Shown one piece after another: positions 1-9,512 of a stretch of 64,000 nt of DNA; the stretch's first letter is position 1; each line of letters begins with the position of its first letter. The position numbers were made by a program, and so were the translations under genes. The DNA is from Hydrogenophaga sp. PAMC20947 (GTDB lineage: Bacteria; Pseudomonadota; Gammaproteobacteria; Burkholderiales; Burkholderiaceae_C), in NCBI RefSeq assembly GCF_004795855.1, contig NZ_CP039252.1:3844001-3908000 (forward strand), given 5' to 3'. Below the pieces are notes generated by a model. It made no database searches. It had not been told where the DNA came from and worked only from the letters and a program-made list of their open reading frames with translations.

Positions 1-132
1 AAGCAGTTTCTGAGCGCCACGTCTGAGCCGCTCAAGCGCGCTGTTCGTGCCGAGCTTCAGACGCTGCTGGGTCGCGTGGTTCCTCGCGAAGCTTTGCCTT
101 CAACGACTGGAGCGCTGGCCCATGTGGACTGA
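1..132 (+). CDS. rnpA: Ribonuclease P protein component, C-terminal end (partial)
   Basis: The window opens inside a frame that encodes 43 residues and stops with TGA at 130-132. The visible part contains the segment FLSATSEPLKRAVRAELQ, which resembles the basic C-terminal helix of the RNase P protein, the partner of M1 RNA in tRNA 5' processing. Identity rests mainly on position: the next two genes are yidD and yidC, and rnpA-yidD-yidC is a conserved order. The start and the RNR motif lie upstream of the window. The stop codon overlaps the start of yidD by a few bases, which suggests one transcript with translational coupling. Confidence 0.8.
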   Translation, partial: KQFLSATSEPLKRAVRAELQTLLGRVVPREALPSTTGALAHVD

Positions 133-409
133 CTGGCCGCGCCAGGGCCTGGTGGGCCTGGTCAAGGGATACCGTTTGCTGCTCAGCCCCAGTCTGGGCA
201 GCAATTGCCGTTTTGAGCCCAGCTGTTCGAAGTACGCTCTGGGCGTTCTGGAGCGCCACGGCGCTTTGGCCGGCAGTTATTTGACGCTGCGCCGTCTGGG
301 TCGCTGCCATCCCTGGTGCGACGGCGGCTGTGACCCGGTGCCGGATCAGCCGCCCGCCCTGTTTTCCCGTCTGCTATCCCCTTCCTCAGAAAAGAAGAAC
401 GCGTCATGA
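122..409 (+). CDS. yidD: Membrane protein insertion efficiency factor YidD
   Basis: This 95-residue protein carries the family signature CRFEPSCSKYA at about residues 31-41 and a second Cys-containing stretch (CHPWCDGGCDPV). YidD is a small, inner-membrane-associated protein thought to help YidC-dependent insertion. I chose the ATG at 122 because it gives the usual length and starts just before the conserved amphipathic helix; a more upstream ATG at 47 would add 25 residues lying over rnpA. The gene overlaps rnpA at its start and yidC at its end (ATGA at 406-409), so the three are probably translated as a coupled set. Confidence 0.93.
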   Translation: MWTDWPRQGLVGLVKGYRLLLSPSLGSNCRFEPSCSKYALGVLERHGALAGSYLTLRRLGRCHPWCDGGCDPVPDQPPALFSRLLSPSSEKKNAS

Positions 410-2163
410 ATGACATCCGTCGGTCCATCTTGTGGGTGGTGTTTGGTTTCTCGATGGTCCTGGTCTGGGACAAGTGGCAGATCCACAACGGGAACAAGCC
501 CACTTTTTTCCCTTCTTCGGCCCTGACGGAAAAGGCGGCTCCGGGCGCTGTGCCTGTCCAAGGTGACAACAGCCTGCCTGCGGCAGCGGCCAGCTCGGCG
601 GGAACGGATCCTGCCATGGCCCCGACCGGTGCCACCGCGCCTTCGGCTCAATCCGTTCGCACGGAAGTGACCACCGACGTCTACAAGCTGACCTTCAACA
701 GCGACGGCGGCTCACTGGTGGGCGCCCAGCTGACCCAGCACGCAGCCGATGGCCACACACGCAAGGAAATCGCCGAGTTTCCCTTTACCCTGTTGCAGCA
801 GAGCGACGCGCACACCTACATCGCGCAATCAGGGCTGATCGGCGGAAATTTCCCCACCCACAAGACCCCCATGACGCTGGTGCCCGGCCCGACGGCTTTG
901 GCCGATGGCCAGAATGAGCTGCAGGTGAAGTACGAGTCCGCCGAAGTGGACGGCGTCAAGCTGGTCAAGACCTACACGCTCAAGCGCGGCAGTTACTCCA
1001 TCGGCGTGCAACACGCGGTGTTGAACAACGGCGCCCAGGCTGTGAGTCCGCAGCTCTATGTGCAGCTGGTGCGCGACAACCGCCAAAGCGCGAATTCCAC
1101 GCCTTTCTACTCGACCTTCACCGGTCCTGCGATCTACACCGCCGAGAAGAAATACCAGAAGGTGCAGTTCAAGGACATCGACAAACAAAAGGAACAGGCC
1201 AACGATCCCACCGGATTCAAGGCCGACTTTGTCAAGACCGCCAGCGAAGGCTATGTGGCCATGGTGCAGCACTATTTCGCTTCGGCCTGGGTGCTGGGCG
1301 AAGGCGTGCCGCGCAACAACTTTGCCCGCAAGATCGACAGCACCTTGTACGCAGCCGGCGCGATCACCGAGTTGGGTGAGATTGCTCCCGGCCAGAGCAA
1401 GACGCTGGATTCGAATCTTTTTGTGGGCCCGCAAGAAGAGAAGGTGCTGGAAGTGACCACGCCGGGTCTGGAGCTGGTGAAAGACTACGGCTGGCTCACC
1501 ATTCTGGCCAAGCCGCTGTACTGGCTGCTCGAAAAGATCCATGGCTTCGTGTCCAACTGGGGCTGGTCCATTGTGTTGTTGGTGGTGACGATCAAGGCCG
1601 CCTTCTACTGGCTCAATGCCACGGCTTACAAGAGCATGGCCAAGATGAAGGCCATCAACCCCCGCATCACCGAAATGCGTGAGCGCCTGAAGAGCAATCC
1701 GCAGGCGATGCAGCAGGAGATGATGAAGATCTACCGCGAAGAGAAGGTCAATCCCCTGGGCGGCTGCTTGCCCATCATGATCCAGATTCCGGTGTTCATT
1801 GCCCTGTACTGGGTGCTGCTGTCGTCGGTAGAGATGCGCAATGCGCCCTGGCTGCTGTGGATCCACGATCTGGCGCAACCCGATCCGTTTTTCATCTTGC
1901 CGCTGGTGATGGCCGTGACCACCATGATCCAGACCGCGCTGAACCCGCTGCCACCTGACCCGATGCAGGCCAAGCTGATGTGGATGATGCCGATGATGTT
2001 CTCGGTGATGTTCTTCTTCTTCCCGGCCGGTCTGGTGATCTACTGGGTGACGAACAACATTCTGACCATCCTGCAACAGTCTTTCATCAACAAGCGCATG
2101 GGTGTGCCGTTGAAGTTCACTTTGCCGTTCGAATTGTTCAAATCGAAGCCGAGCACGAAATAA
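406..2163 (+). CDS. yidC: Membrane protein insertase YidC
   Basis: A 585-residue inner-membrane insertase of the Oxa1/YidC family that places membrane proteins with or without the Sec translocon. The N-terminal membrane anchor (about residues 6-23) is followed by a large periplasmic domain (about 85-360, beginning near TTDVYKLTFNSDGG), as in Gram-negative YidC, and a C-terminal set of five hydrophobic segments starting near residue 365. The conserved region around NPLGGCLPIMIQIPVFIALY and the end IYWVTNNILTILQQ are typical. Length is slightly above the E. coli protein. The start overlaps the yidD stop (ATGA). Downstream, two hairpins lie between this gene and mnmE. Confidence 0.97.
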   Translation: MNDIRRSILWVVFGFSMVLVWDKWQIHNGNKPTFFPSSALTEKAAPGAVPVQGDNSLPAAAASSAGTDPAMAPTGATAPSAQSVRTEVTTDVYKLTFNSDGGSLVGAQLTQHAADGHTRKEIAEFPFTLLQQSDAHTYIAQSGLIGGNFPTHKTPMTLVPGPTALADGQNELQVKYESAEVDGVKLVKTYTLKRGSYSIGVQHAVLNNGAQAVSPQLYVQLVRDNRQSANSTPFYSTFTGPAIYTAEKKYQKVQFKDIDKQKEQANDPTGFKADFVKTASEGYVAMVQHYFASAWVLGEGVPRNNFARKIDSTLYAAGAITELGEIAPGQSKTLDSNLFVGPQEEKVLEVTTPGLELVKDYGWLTILAKPLYWLLEKIHGFVSNWGWSIVLLVVTIKAAFYWLNATAYKSMAKMKAINPRITEMRERLKSNPQAMQQEMMKIYREEKVNPLGGCLPIMIQIPVFIALYWVLLSSVEMRNAPWLLWIHDLAQPDPFFILPLVMAVTTMIQTALNPLPPDPMQAKLMWMMPMMFSVMFFFFPAGLVIYWVTNNILTILQQSFINKRMGVPLKFTLPFELFKSKPSTK

Positions 2164-2191
2164 TCCACGGCGATTCATTTCGCTGTGTTCT

Positions 2192-2250
2192 GGAAAGAGC
2201 CCGCTCTTTCCACTCTCACGGGCCTGCTGATGCAGGCCCTTGTCATTTCT
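2192..2250 (+). terminator. Tandem hairpins after yidC, probable terminator
   Basis: Two perfect stems follow the yidC stop. The first is GGAAAGAGC / GCTCTTTCC (2192-2200 with 2203-2211). The second is GGGCCTGC / GCAGGCCC (2220-2227 with 2232-2239, loop TGAT), followed by a T-rich but interrupted run (TTGTCATTTCT). The second looks like an intrinsic terminator of moderate quality. It lies upstream of the preferred mnmE start, so mnmE may be separated from yidC or receive read-through only. Confidence 0.5.
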
Positions 2251-2277
2251 GAACCGCGTTTGCCGCAAAATCTCGCC

Positions 2278-3696
2278 ATGCTGCCTCACCACCACGATCC
2301 CATCGCCGCCATTGCCACCGCATCCGGTCGCGGGGCAGTGGGCATTGTTCGGGTTTCGGGCAAGGGGCTGGCGCCGTTTGTGCAAGCGTTGCTCGGCCGG
2401 GCTTTGAAACCGCGTGAAGCCACCTATTTGCCATTTCTGGACGAGCAGGGCCAAGCCATCGACCACGGTCTGGCCTTGTGGTTTCCGGGCCCCCACTCCT
2501 ACACCGGTGAAGACGTGCTGGAGCTGCAAGGCCACGGTGGTCCTGTGGTGTTGCAACTGTTGCTGGCGCGCTGTTTGTCTTTGGCCCAGACCCTGCAGGC
2601 TGCCGGTGGATCGCTGTTGCCGGGCTTGCGACCCGCGCGGGCGGGTGAATTCACCGAGCGGGCGTTCCTGAACGACAAGATGGATCTGGCCCAGGCCGAG
2701 GCCGTGGCCGACCTGATCGATGCCAGCACCGAAGCCGCGGCTCGCAGTGCCAGCCGTTCGCTGGCCGGGGTGTTTTCCGACCGCATTCATGTGCTGCGTG
2801 ATGCGCTGGTCAATCTGCGCATGCTGGTCGAAGCCACGCTGGATTTTCCCGAAGAGGAAATCGATTTCCTGAAAAAAGCCGACGCGGCAGGTCAGCTCAC
2901 CCGGTTGCAGTCCGCCTTGGTGGCTGTGCGTGCCCAGGCGCGTCAGGGGGCCTTGTTGCGTGACGGTCTGAAAGTGGTCATCGCCGGGCAGCCCAACGCA
3001 GGAAAAAGCTCGTTGCTCAACGCCTTGGCCGGTGCCGAGCTTGCGATCGTGACCGCGATTGCCGGCACGACCCGTGACGTGGTGCAGCAAACCATCCAGA
3101 TCGAGGGTGTGCCACTGCATGTGATTGACACCGCAGGCTTGCGTGAGAGTCCCGATGTGGACGAGGTGGAGAGGATCGGTATCGAGCGGGCCTGGGGCCA
3201 GATTGCCCAGGCCGATGCGGTGTTGTTCCTGCACGATCTCACACGGGTGGACCAACCGGCCTACCAGGCGGCTGACGCGGCCATTGCGGCAGCTTTGCCT
3301 GAGGGCATGCCCTTGGTGCAAATCTGGAACAAGCAGGACCAGAGCGACGCGGCCACGGCTGCGCGCTGTGTCGAAGGTCTGCCCGATGCCCTGCTGCTGT
3401 CGGCGAAGCGCGGAGATGGCATCGAGGCCTTGCGCCAGCGCCTGCTCAAGCTGGCGGGCTGGCAGCCGTCCGGCGAGGGCCTGTTCATGGCCCGGGAGCG
3501 CCACCTGCAGGCATTGGCCCGGGTGGGGGAACACCTGGACGCAGCCGCTGGCTGGCTGGAGGCGGATGCCGAACACCTCGACTTGCTGGCCGAGGAGTTG
3601 CGTTTGGCCCAGCAGGCATTGGGAGCCATTACCGGTGAGTTCAGTGCCGATGACTTGCTGGGTGAGATTTTTTCGCGGTTCTGCATTGGCAAGTAA
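2278..3696 (+). CDS. mnmE: tRNA uridine-5-carboxymethylaminomethyl modification GTPase MnmE
   Basis: A 472-residue GTPase that with MnmG modifies U34 of certain tRNAs. The N-terminal tetrahydrofolate-binding domain (about 1-120, starting near [16 protein letters not shown]) is followed by a helical domain into which the G domain is inserted. Visible GTPase motifs are GQPNAGKSS (G1), GTTRDV (G2), DTAG (G3) and NKQD (G4). The protein ends FSRFCIGK, with the catalytic Cys of the CxGK motif. I chose ATG 2278 because the conserved protein begins here; an upstream frame from 2185 would run through the terminator hairpin. It is the last gene of the rnpA-yidD-yidC-mnmE block. Confidence 0.96.
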   Translation: MLPHHHDPIAAIATASGRGAVGIVRVSGKGLAPFVQALLGRALKPREATYLPFLDEQGQAIDHGLALWFPGPHSYTGEDVLELQGHGGPVVLQLLLARCLSLAQTLQAAGGSLLPGLRPARAGEFTERAFLNDKMDLAQAEAVADLIDASTEAAARSASRSLAGVFSDRIHVLRDALVNLRMLVEATLDFPEEEIDFLKKADAAGQLTRLQSALVAVRAQARQGALLRDGLKVVIAGQPNAGKSSLLNALAGAELAIVTAIAGTTRDVVQQTIQIEGVPLHVIDTAGLRESPDVDEVERIGIERAWGQIAQADAVLFLHDLTRVDQPAYQAADAAIAAALPEGMPLVQIWNKQDQSDAATAARCVEGLPDALLLSAKRGDGIEALRQRLLKLAGWQPSGEGLFMARERHLQALARVGEHLDAAAGWLEADAEHLDLLAEELRLAQQALGAITGEFSADDLLGEIFSRFCIGK

Positions 3697-3831
3697 CGGC
3701 CAACCAGCATGCATGCATTGTTGTTTCATGGCTGCAAGCGCCGTCGCAGGGCTTGAGTCAACCGCTTTAACTGTAAGTCCGGGTAACACCGACTTGTGCG
3801 CGAAGCACCTGCGCGGTTAACGTGCGGTGGT

Positions 3832-4323
3832 ATGAACGCCTCCCGAAACGTCGCTGACCCTCAGGGCATTCAGGCGCTGGCCATGGCCATCAAAGGCTGC
3901 CAGGCGCTGGATGCCTTGCCATTGAACCTCAGCGAGGCTCAATGGGCCCTCTTGGCTGACTATTTGCAGCCCATGGCTGTTCGCACGGGCGATGTGGTGA
4001 TCGAACAGGGGGTGAAGGACCGGGCGTTGTACCTGGTGGAGAGCGGCAGCCTGACCGTGCACTATGAAGATGCCAACGACCGCATTCGCATTGCGCTGGT
4101 GGGCGCCGGGTCGATTCTGGGCGAAGGGGCCTTTTTCAGCCAGTTGCCGCGCAGTGCCACGGTGCAGGCTGGCTGCGACAGCCGCCTTTGGTGTCTGACG
4201 CCTTTGCGGTTTCGGGAGCTGTCGTTGCGCGCGCCCGAGATTGCGCTGGAGCTGACCGTGGCCATGGCCGCCGTGCTGGCGCGGCGTTTCTACAACCGGC
4301 CCAAACGCATTGCTGTGACCTGA
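3832..4323 (+). CDS. Cyclic nucleotide-binding domain protein
   Basis: A 163-residue protein made almost wholly of one cyclic-nucleotide-binding (CNB) beta-roll. Landmarks are VVIEQGVKDRALYLVESGSLTV and, further on, GSILGEGAFFSQLPRSATV, which resembles the phosphate-binding cassette (GE-x-x-x-x-x-x-x-x-R-x-A). There is no C-terminal helix-turn-helix, so it is not a complete CRP-type regulator. It is soluble with no signal peptide. ATG 3832 was chosen over a GTG at 3796 because the extra residues look non-conserved. The ligand and partner are unknown; a stand-alone CNB domain could act as a small signalling adaptor. Confidence 0.8.
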   Translation: MNASRNVADPQGIQALAMAIKGCQALDALPLNLSEAQWALLADYLQPMAVRTGDVVIEQGVKDRALYLVESGSLTVHYEDANDRIRIALVGAGSILGEGAFFSQLPRSATVQAGCDSRLWCLTPLRFRELSLRAPEIALELTVAMAAVLARRFYNRPKRIAVT

Positions 4324-4408
4324 TCACGCGATGACCTGCCAAAGTCCCTTGTAAATTCGAACCATTTGTTGCGTATGAAACGCCCTTGACCCCGGCATAC
4401 TGTCGAGC

Positions 4409-5104
4409 ATGTCCTTACTGCGCTGGCTACAGGCCAAAAAAATCGAGCCAGGTACTTCGGGTGGCACCCGTGCCCGCATGCGCAAAGCGTTTCGCGAGAC
4501 CACTCTTCCGCTGATTTCACCCCGGCGAGGCCGCCGCATTCTGAGGCGTGAGCAGCTGTATTCGGTTGTGCGCGAGTCGTTGATCCGCGCGGGTGTGTTG
4601 TCTACCAGCTACGAATTCAAGGTGCTGGCACTCGATGCCAACGGCGATGCCTTTCTGGTGCTGATGGATCTGGCATTGCCGGCCGAAGCCATTCCAGATG
4701 AATACCTGCTCGAGATCGAGCGCTGGGTCCAGACCAGCGCGCGTTCGCGCCACAGCATGCAGGTTGAGGCCGTGTACTGGCGCCGCAAGGCCACACACGA
4801 CCAGCGAGGCATGGCTTTGAAGGCGGCTGTGGAGGCTCAGACCCGGCGCGAGGCGCAGGCAGAGCGGCCAGAAGAGAGGGCAACAGCCCTGCCGCCTGTA
4901 GAGCACATGCCCAGCCACGAGCGCACCCAGCCGGTTGCTCGCGACGAAGTGGAGGCTTTTCGCAAGGCCTTGGCGTCGCCGGCCATGCCGAAACCACCAT
5001 CCGATGCGCCGGCGCCTGGTCGCGTGTCTGGCGGGGAGTTTCCGCAAGAACTGGACAGCGACTTCGCGGCCCTGAGCGCCACCCAATACGGCAAGATGGA
5101 ATAG
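4409..5104 (+). CDS. Conserved hypothetical protein
   Basis: A 231-residue protein that I do not recognise by function. The N-terminal 130 residues look folded and well ordered, with a basic start (RMRKAFRETTLPLISPRRGRR) followed by an alpha/beta segment (YEFKVLALDANGDAFLVLMDLAL). The remaining 100 residues are rich in Ala, Pro, Glu and Arg and look disordered. No signal peptide or membrane segment is seen. Codon use matches its neighbours, and the frame is open with a credible ATG at 4409, so I consider it real. It is transcribed away from the following apt gene (convergent ends, 40 bp apart). Confidence 0.7.
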   Translation: MSLLRWLQAKKIEPGTSGGTRARMRKAFRETTLPLISPRRGRRILRREQLYSVVRESLIRAGVLSTSYEFKVLALDANGDAFLVLMDLALPAEAIPDEYLLEIERWVQTSARSRHSMQVEAVYWRRKATHDQRGMALKAAVEAQTRREAQAERPEERATALPPVEHMPSHERTQPVARDEVEAFRKALASPAMPKPPSDAPAPGRVSGGEFPQELDSDFAALSATQYGKME

Positions 5105-5144
5105 CGCTCGACGGCGAACCCCTCAGCGCCTTTGCCGGGCGGGC

Positions 5145-5690
5145 TCAGTGGCTGGAGAAATCCAAGATGGTGAACAGGGGCAGGCCCGAAGCCTTGATTC
5201 GCTGCGACCCTCCGAGCTCCGGCAGATCCACAATGGCGGCCCCCTCGATCACCTCGGCCCCCAGCTTTTCCAGCAAGCGGGCGCCCGCCATCATGGTGCC
5301 GCCCGTGGCGATGAGGTCGTCGATGAGCAAGACACGATCCCCTGGCTTGACCGCATCGGTGTGCAGTTCCACAGTGGCGCTGCCGTATTCGAGTTCGTAG
5401 GTTTCTTGCACCGTGGTGAACGGCAGCTTGCCCTTTTTGCGGATGGGCACAAAACCCAACCCCAGTTCGTAGGCCACGACTGAGCCGATGATGAAACCAC
5501 GTGCGTCCAGCCCGGCCACCACGGTGGGGCGCAATTCTGGCGCCATGTAGCGGTGCACAAACACATCAATCAAGACGCGGAACACGCGTGGGTCTTGCAG
5601 CAACGGGGTGATATCGCGGAATTGCACACCGGGCGCGGGCCAGTCGGACACGGTGCGAATGTGGGCTTTGAGGTAGGCGGCGTTGTCCAT
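5145..5690 (-). CDS. apt: Adenine phosphoribosyltransferase
   Basis: A 181-residue type I phosphoribosyltransferase that converts adenine and PRPP to AMP in purine salvage. The PRPP-binding motif is [18 protein letters not shown] at about residues 120-137. Other family landmarks are the N-terminal FRDITPLL segment and [20 protein letters not shown]. Its length is usual for Apt. It lies 71 bp downstream of the KefB-like antiporter gene on the same strand and could share its transcript. Confidence 0.96.
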   Translation of the reverse strand: MDNAAYLKAHIRTVSDWPAPGVQFRDITPLLQDPRVFRVLIDVFVHRYMAPELRPTVVAGLDARGFIIGSVVAYELGLGFVPIRKKGKLPFTTVQETYELEYGSATVELHTDAVKPGDRVLLIDDLIATGGTMMAGARLLEKLGAEVIEGAAIVDLPELGGSQRIKASGLPLFTILDFSSH

Positions 5691-5761
5691 GGCGTGGGTT
5701 GAATCGGGTTAAGCGGTGAGGGGGCGGTGGGTGCGCGCGGCGGGTGTTGGCGGCATCGGCC

Positions 5762-7747
5762 TCATCCCGACAGCAGCTTGTCTTCGGCCAGTGCCAGGGC
5801 TGGCGCTTTGGCGCTGAGCACCAGGGTGTCGCCGCCATTGACCAGCGTCTCATCGTCAAAAACCTTGTTTTTGCCGTTGGCGGTGCGCAGGTTGACCACG
5901 CGAACACCCATGGGCTCCAGGTTGAAACTGCCCAGGGTTTTGCCTGCGCTCCGACCCCCCATGGGCAAGGTCACGGTGTGCATGCGTTCGTGTTCGGCCT
6001 CTTCTACGCTGTCGTCGTCCGCCCCGTGGAAATAACCGCGCAGCAGGTTGTAGCGCGCGTCGCGCTGGTCTTGTACGACCCGGATCACCCGCCGCATGGG
6101 CACCCCCACCAGGGCGAGTGCATGGCTGGCCAGCATGAGGCTGGCCTCGATCGCTTCGGGCACCACCTCGGTGGCGCCGGCATTGCGCAGGCGTTCCAGA
6201 TCCACATCGTCCACGGTGCGCACCACCACAGGCACCTGCGCCGCCTGGTCTCGGCAATGGTGCAAAACCTTGAAGGCACTGGCGGTATCGAGGTAGGTGA
6301 TGACCACCGCGCTGGATCGGTGCAGCCCGGCGGCCATGAGGGCTTGCAGGCGCGCTGCGTCGCCGAAAACCACCGAATGGCCGGCGGCAGCGGCCTGACG
6401 CACACGATCGGGATCCAGATCCAGCGCCATATAGGGGATGTTCTCGGCCTCGAGCAGGCGGGCCAGGTTTTGCCCGCAGCGGCCGTAGCCGCAAATGATC
6501 ACGTGTTTGTCGGCGTTGATCGACTTGCGCGCGATGTTGGTCATCTGCACCGACTGCATCAGCCAGTCGCTGCCGACGACGCGGGTCACGATGCTGTTGG
6601 TGTACATGATCATGAACGGTGTGGCGAGCATGGAGATCACCATGGAGGCCAGGATCGGGTTGAACAGCGCTGGGGGCACCAGGTTGTTTTGCCCCGCCAG
6701 CGTGAGCAACACCAGACCGAATTCACCCGCCTGCGCGAGGTACAGGCCGACCCGCAGGGAAACGCCCATGGGCGCGCCAAAGCCCCGGGCCAAGCCCGTG
6801 ATCAAGGCCAGCTTGAATGTCAGCGAGAGAGACAGCAGCAGCAGCACCAGGGGCCAGCGTTCGATCACCAGGCGCCAATCGAGCATCATGCCGATGGTGA
6901 TGAAAAACAGCCCCAGCAAGACATCGTGGAACGGGCGGATGTCGGTCTCCACCTGGTGCTTGAATTCGGTCTCGGAAATCAGCATGCCGGCCACGAAGGC
7001 CCCCAGGGCGAGCGACAGGCCCGCATGCTCCGTCAACCAGGCCAGGCCCAGGGTGATGAGCAAAATGTTGAGCATGAAGAGCTCTTCGCTCTTTTGCCGT
7101 GCCACCAGGGTGAGCCACCAGCGCATCACCTTTTGACCGCCGGTCAGCAAAACGCCCAACAGCACCACCGCCTTGACCAGCGCAAACCCCAGCGAGACCA
7201 GCAGCTCTTCGGGCTTGGCTCCCAGGGCCGGGATCAACACCAGCAGAGGCACCACGGCCAGATCTTGAAACAGCAAGATGCCCACCACGCGTTTGCCGTG
7301 GTCGGACTCCAGCTCCAGGCGCTCGGCCACCATCTTGATCACGATGGCGGTGCTGCTCATGGCCATGACACCCCCCAGGGCCACGGCAATCTGCCAGGAC
7401 ACGCTCCACCATTCGGGCAAGACCATGCCCAGGACAATCGAGGCACCGGTGGTGATCAGCACGGTCAGCACCACCTGCGCCAGACCCAGCCCGAACACAT
7501 GGCGTTTCATGGCGCGCAGCTTGGGCAGGCTGAACTCCAGCCCGATCACAAACATCAGGAACACCACGCCAAACTCGGCCAGGTAGCGCACACCGCTGGA
7601 GTTCTGGGCGAGGGCCAGGGCATTGGGCCCGATCACCACACCGACCACCAGATAACCCAACATGGGCGGTAACTTGAACTGGCGGCACGCCACCACCCCC
7701 AGCACGGCGGCAAGCAGGTAAAGCAGCGTGATGTCCAAGGAGTTCAT
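5762..7747 (-). CDS. Monovalent cation:proton antiporter, KefB/YbaL-like (CPA2)
   Basis: A 661-residue membrane protein with a CPA2-type antiporter domain of about twelve hydrophobic segments (residues about 1-385), beginning SLDITLLYLLAAVLG. It is followed by a cytoplasmic TrkA-N nucleotide-binding domain (HVIICGYGRCGQNLARLL) and a TrkA-C domain (about 570-645). The family exports K+ in exchange for H+ and is gated by nucleotides or thiol adducts through the TrkA-N domain. The start is set at ATG 7747; a longer frame reaches 7819 but would overlap the divergent kdsD. Whether it is KefB, KefC or YbaL in role cannot be decided here. Confidence 0.88.
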   Translation of the reverse strand: MNSLDITLLYLLAAVLGVVACRQFKLPPMLGYLVVGVVIGPNALALAQNSSGVRYLAEFGVVFLMFVIGLEFSLPKLRAMKRHVFGLGLAQVVLTVLITTGASIVLGMVLPEWWSVSWQIAVALGGVMAMSSTAIVIKMVAERLELESDHGKRVVGILLFQDLAVVPLLVLIPALGAKPEELLVSLGFALVKAVVLLGVLLTGGQKVMRWWLTLVARQKSEELFMLNILLITLGLAWLTEHAGLSLALGAFVAGMLISETEFKHQVETDIRPFHDVLLGLFFITIGMMLDWRLVIERWPLVLLLLSLSLTFKLALITGLARGFGAPMGVSLRVGLYLAQAGEFGLVLLTLAGQNNLVPPALFNPILASMVISMLATPFMIMYTNSIVTRVVGSDWLMQSVQMTNIARKSINADKHVIICGYGRCGQNLARLLEAENIPYMALDLDPDRVRQAAAAGHSVVFGDAARLQALMAAGLHRSSAVVITYLDTASAFKVLHHCRDQAAQVPVVVRTVDDVDLERLRNAGATEVVPEAIEASLMLASHALALVGVPMRRVIRVVQDQRDARYNLLRGYFHGADDDSVEEAEHERMHTVTLPMGGRSAGKTLGSFNLEPMGVRVVNLRTANGKNKVFDDETLVNGGDTLVLSAKAPALALAEDKLLSG

Positions 7748-7806
7748 GCCCTGCATGTTAATGGCACAGGGCTGCGCCGCTGCGCGCAAGCGACGATAAT
7801 TCCAAG

Positions 7807-8805
7807 ATGAGTCTGTCACCCGTTTTCGATCCAGCGCGCGCGCTGACCCTGGCCCGGGAAACCCTGGATATCGAGGCCGAAGCTGTCACGGCCATGGCCC
7901 AACGGCTGGATGAGCGCTTTGGGCTCGCCGTAGAGCGGGTCTTGCAAAGCCAGGGGCGTGTGGTCGTGATGGGCATGGGGAAAAGCGGTCACGTGGGGCG
8001 CAAGATCGCCGCCACCCTGGCCTCCACAGGCACCCCCGCGATGTTTGTGCATCCGGCCGAGGCCAGCCATGGGGATTTGGGCATGATCACTGCCGGCGAT
8101 GTGGTGCTGGCCATCAGCAACAGCGGCGAGAGCGAAGAACTCACCATGCTGTTGCCGCTGATCAAGCGCATGGGCGTACCGCTGCTCGCCCTCACCGGGC
8201 GCGCCGATTCCACCCTGGGGCGCCATGCCGATGTGGTGCTAGACGCGGCGGTGGCCAAGGAGGCCTGCCCGCACAACCTGGCACCCACGGCCAGCACCAC
8301 GGCGCAACTGGCTTTGGGCGATGCCCTGGCGATGGCCTTGCTCGACGCGCGGGGGTTTCGGGCCGATGACTTTGCGCGCTCCCACCCCGGTGGCGCTCTC
8401 GGCCGCAAACTGCTGACCCTGGTCAGCGATGTCATGCGCAGTGGGGCCGAGGTGCCCTGCGTGGCGCCCGAGGCGGAGTTGATGGCGCTCATGCGAGAAA
8501 TCAGCGCCAAAGGCCTGGGCATGACGGCCGTCACCACCGGCGATGGCCGTGTCGCGGGCATCTTCACCGATGGTGACTTGCGGCGCCTGATCGAAAAATC
8601 GGGCGATGGCGTGGATCTGCGTGCTTTGAAGGCTTCGGACGTTTTGCACCCTGCTCCGCGAACCATTCGTGCCCATGCCCTGGCCGTCGAGGCCGCGGAA
8701 TTGATGGAATCCAGCCGGATCACCAGTTTGCTGGTGGTCGATGGGGCGGGTTTGCTGGTCGGTGCACTCAACAGCAACGATTTGATGCGGGCGAAGGTGA
8801 TTTGA
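7807..8805 (+). CDS. kdsD: Arabinose-5-phosphate isomerase
   Basis: A 332-residue KpsF/GutQ-family enzyme that converts ribulose-5-phosphate to arabinose-5-phosphate, the first step towards Kdo for lipopolysaccharide. The N-terminal SIS sugar-isomerase domain shows VVVMGMGKSGHVGRKIAAT and the conserved AEASHGDLGMI. Two CBS domains follow (about 205-265 and 270-330). The gene is divergent from the antiporter gene with 59 bp between the starts. It is followed after 140 bp by kdsC, the phosphatase of the same pathway. Confidence 0.95.
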   Translation: MSLSPVFDPARALTLARETLDIEAEAVTAMAQRLDERFGLAVERVLQSQGRVVVMGMGKSGHVGRKIAATLASTGTPAMFVHPAEASHGDLGMITAGDVVLAISNSGESEELTMLLPLIKRMGVPLLALTGRADSTLGRHADVVLDAAVAKEACPHNLAPTASTTAQLALGDALAMALLDARGFRADDFARSHPGGALGRKLLTLVSDVMRSGAEVPCVAPEAELMALMREISAKGLGMTAVTTGDGRVAGIFTDGDLRRLIEKSGDGVDLRALKASDVLHPAPRTIRAHALAVEAAELMESSRITSLLVVDGAGLLVGALNSNDLMRAKVI

Positions 8806-8892
8806 ACCGGCTGACCTCCCTGTGGCGCGCTGAGCGTGTCACTCCCCGGGGCGCGGCGCTGGCGATCGGGCAAAGCCCCCTCCTCCGCGCCC

Positions 8893-8920
8893 TTGAACCG
8901 GTGATTCCATTCGTTACTTT
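8893..8920 (+). promoter_or_regulatory. Possible sigma-70 promoter upstream of kdsC
   Basis: TTGAAC (8893-8898) is followed after 16 nt by TACTTT (8915-8920), about 25 bp before the kdsC start. The match is moderate and was found by eye. It would let kdsC-lptC be transcribed independently of kdsD. Confidence 0.35.
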
Positions 8921-8945
8921 TGTACACCCCGGTTAGCATTGCGCC

Positions 8946-9512
8946 ATGTTGTCTGATCTGCCACCGCTGCGTCCCACGCTGAATTTCGCGCCCGAGCTGT
9001 TGCTGCGTGCCCAGCCCGTGCGCGTGGTGTTTTTTGACGTTGACGGCGTGCTGACCGACGGGGGGCTGTATTTCAGCGAGTCGGGCGAATCCCTCAAGCG
9101 GTTTCACACCCTTGACGGGCACGGAATGAAGCTGCTGCAGCGGGCGGGCATCACCCCGGCGGTGATCAGTGGACGGGACTCGGCGCCGCTGCGCACACGC
9201 CTGGCGGCTTTGGGCGTGACCCACATGCGCCTGGGCACAGAAGACAAGCGGCCTGCCGCCGAAGCCTTGCTGGCCGAGCTCGGCCTGGACTGGTCGGCGG
9301 CGGCGGCCATGGGCGATGACTGGCCCGATTTGCCCATGTTGCGCCGGGCCGCCTTTGCTTGTGTGCCACCCGAGGCCCATGCCGAAGCCCTGTCGGTGGC
9401 GCACCACATCACGCGACGCTCGGGCGGTGCCGGTGCCGTGCGCGAACTCTGCGATCTGTTGTTGATTGCCCGGGGTGTTTATGCACGTGAGTTGCAACAG
9501 GCGGCTCAGTGA
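8946..9512 (+). CDS. kdsC: 3-deoxy-D-manno-octulosonate 8-phosphate phosphatase
   Basis: A 188-residue C0-type HAD phosphatase that removes phosphate from Kdo-8-phosphate. The nucleophile motif is FFDVDGVLTDG, motif II is ISGRDS, and motif IV is MGDDWPDLPML. An N-terminal extension of about 25 residues precedes the HAD core. The length is typical. The stop codon overlaps the GTG start of lptC (GTGA at 9509-9512), so the two are translationally coupled. Confidence 0.94.
   Translation: MLSDLPPLRPTLNFAPELLLRAQPVRVVFFDVDGVLTDGGLYFSESGESLKRFHTLDGHGMKLLQRAGITPAVISGRDSAPLRTRLAALGVTHMRLGTEDKRPAAEALLAELGLDWSAAAAMGDDWPDLPMLRRAAFACVPPEAHAEALSVAHHITRRSGGAGAVRELCDLLLIARGVYARELQQAAQ

Noticed and set aside
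829..3789. 986-codon open frame on the minus strand
   Set aside because: It lies antisense to yidC and mnmE, both clear by motif. Its product is full of Gln, His and Arg, the usual look of an antisense frame in GC-rich DNA.
4517..5086. 189-codon minus-strand frame
   Set aside because: Antisense to the hypothetical gene at 4409-5104, which has the better start and codon pattern.
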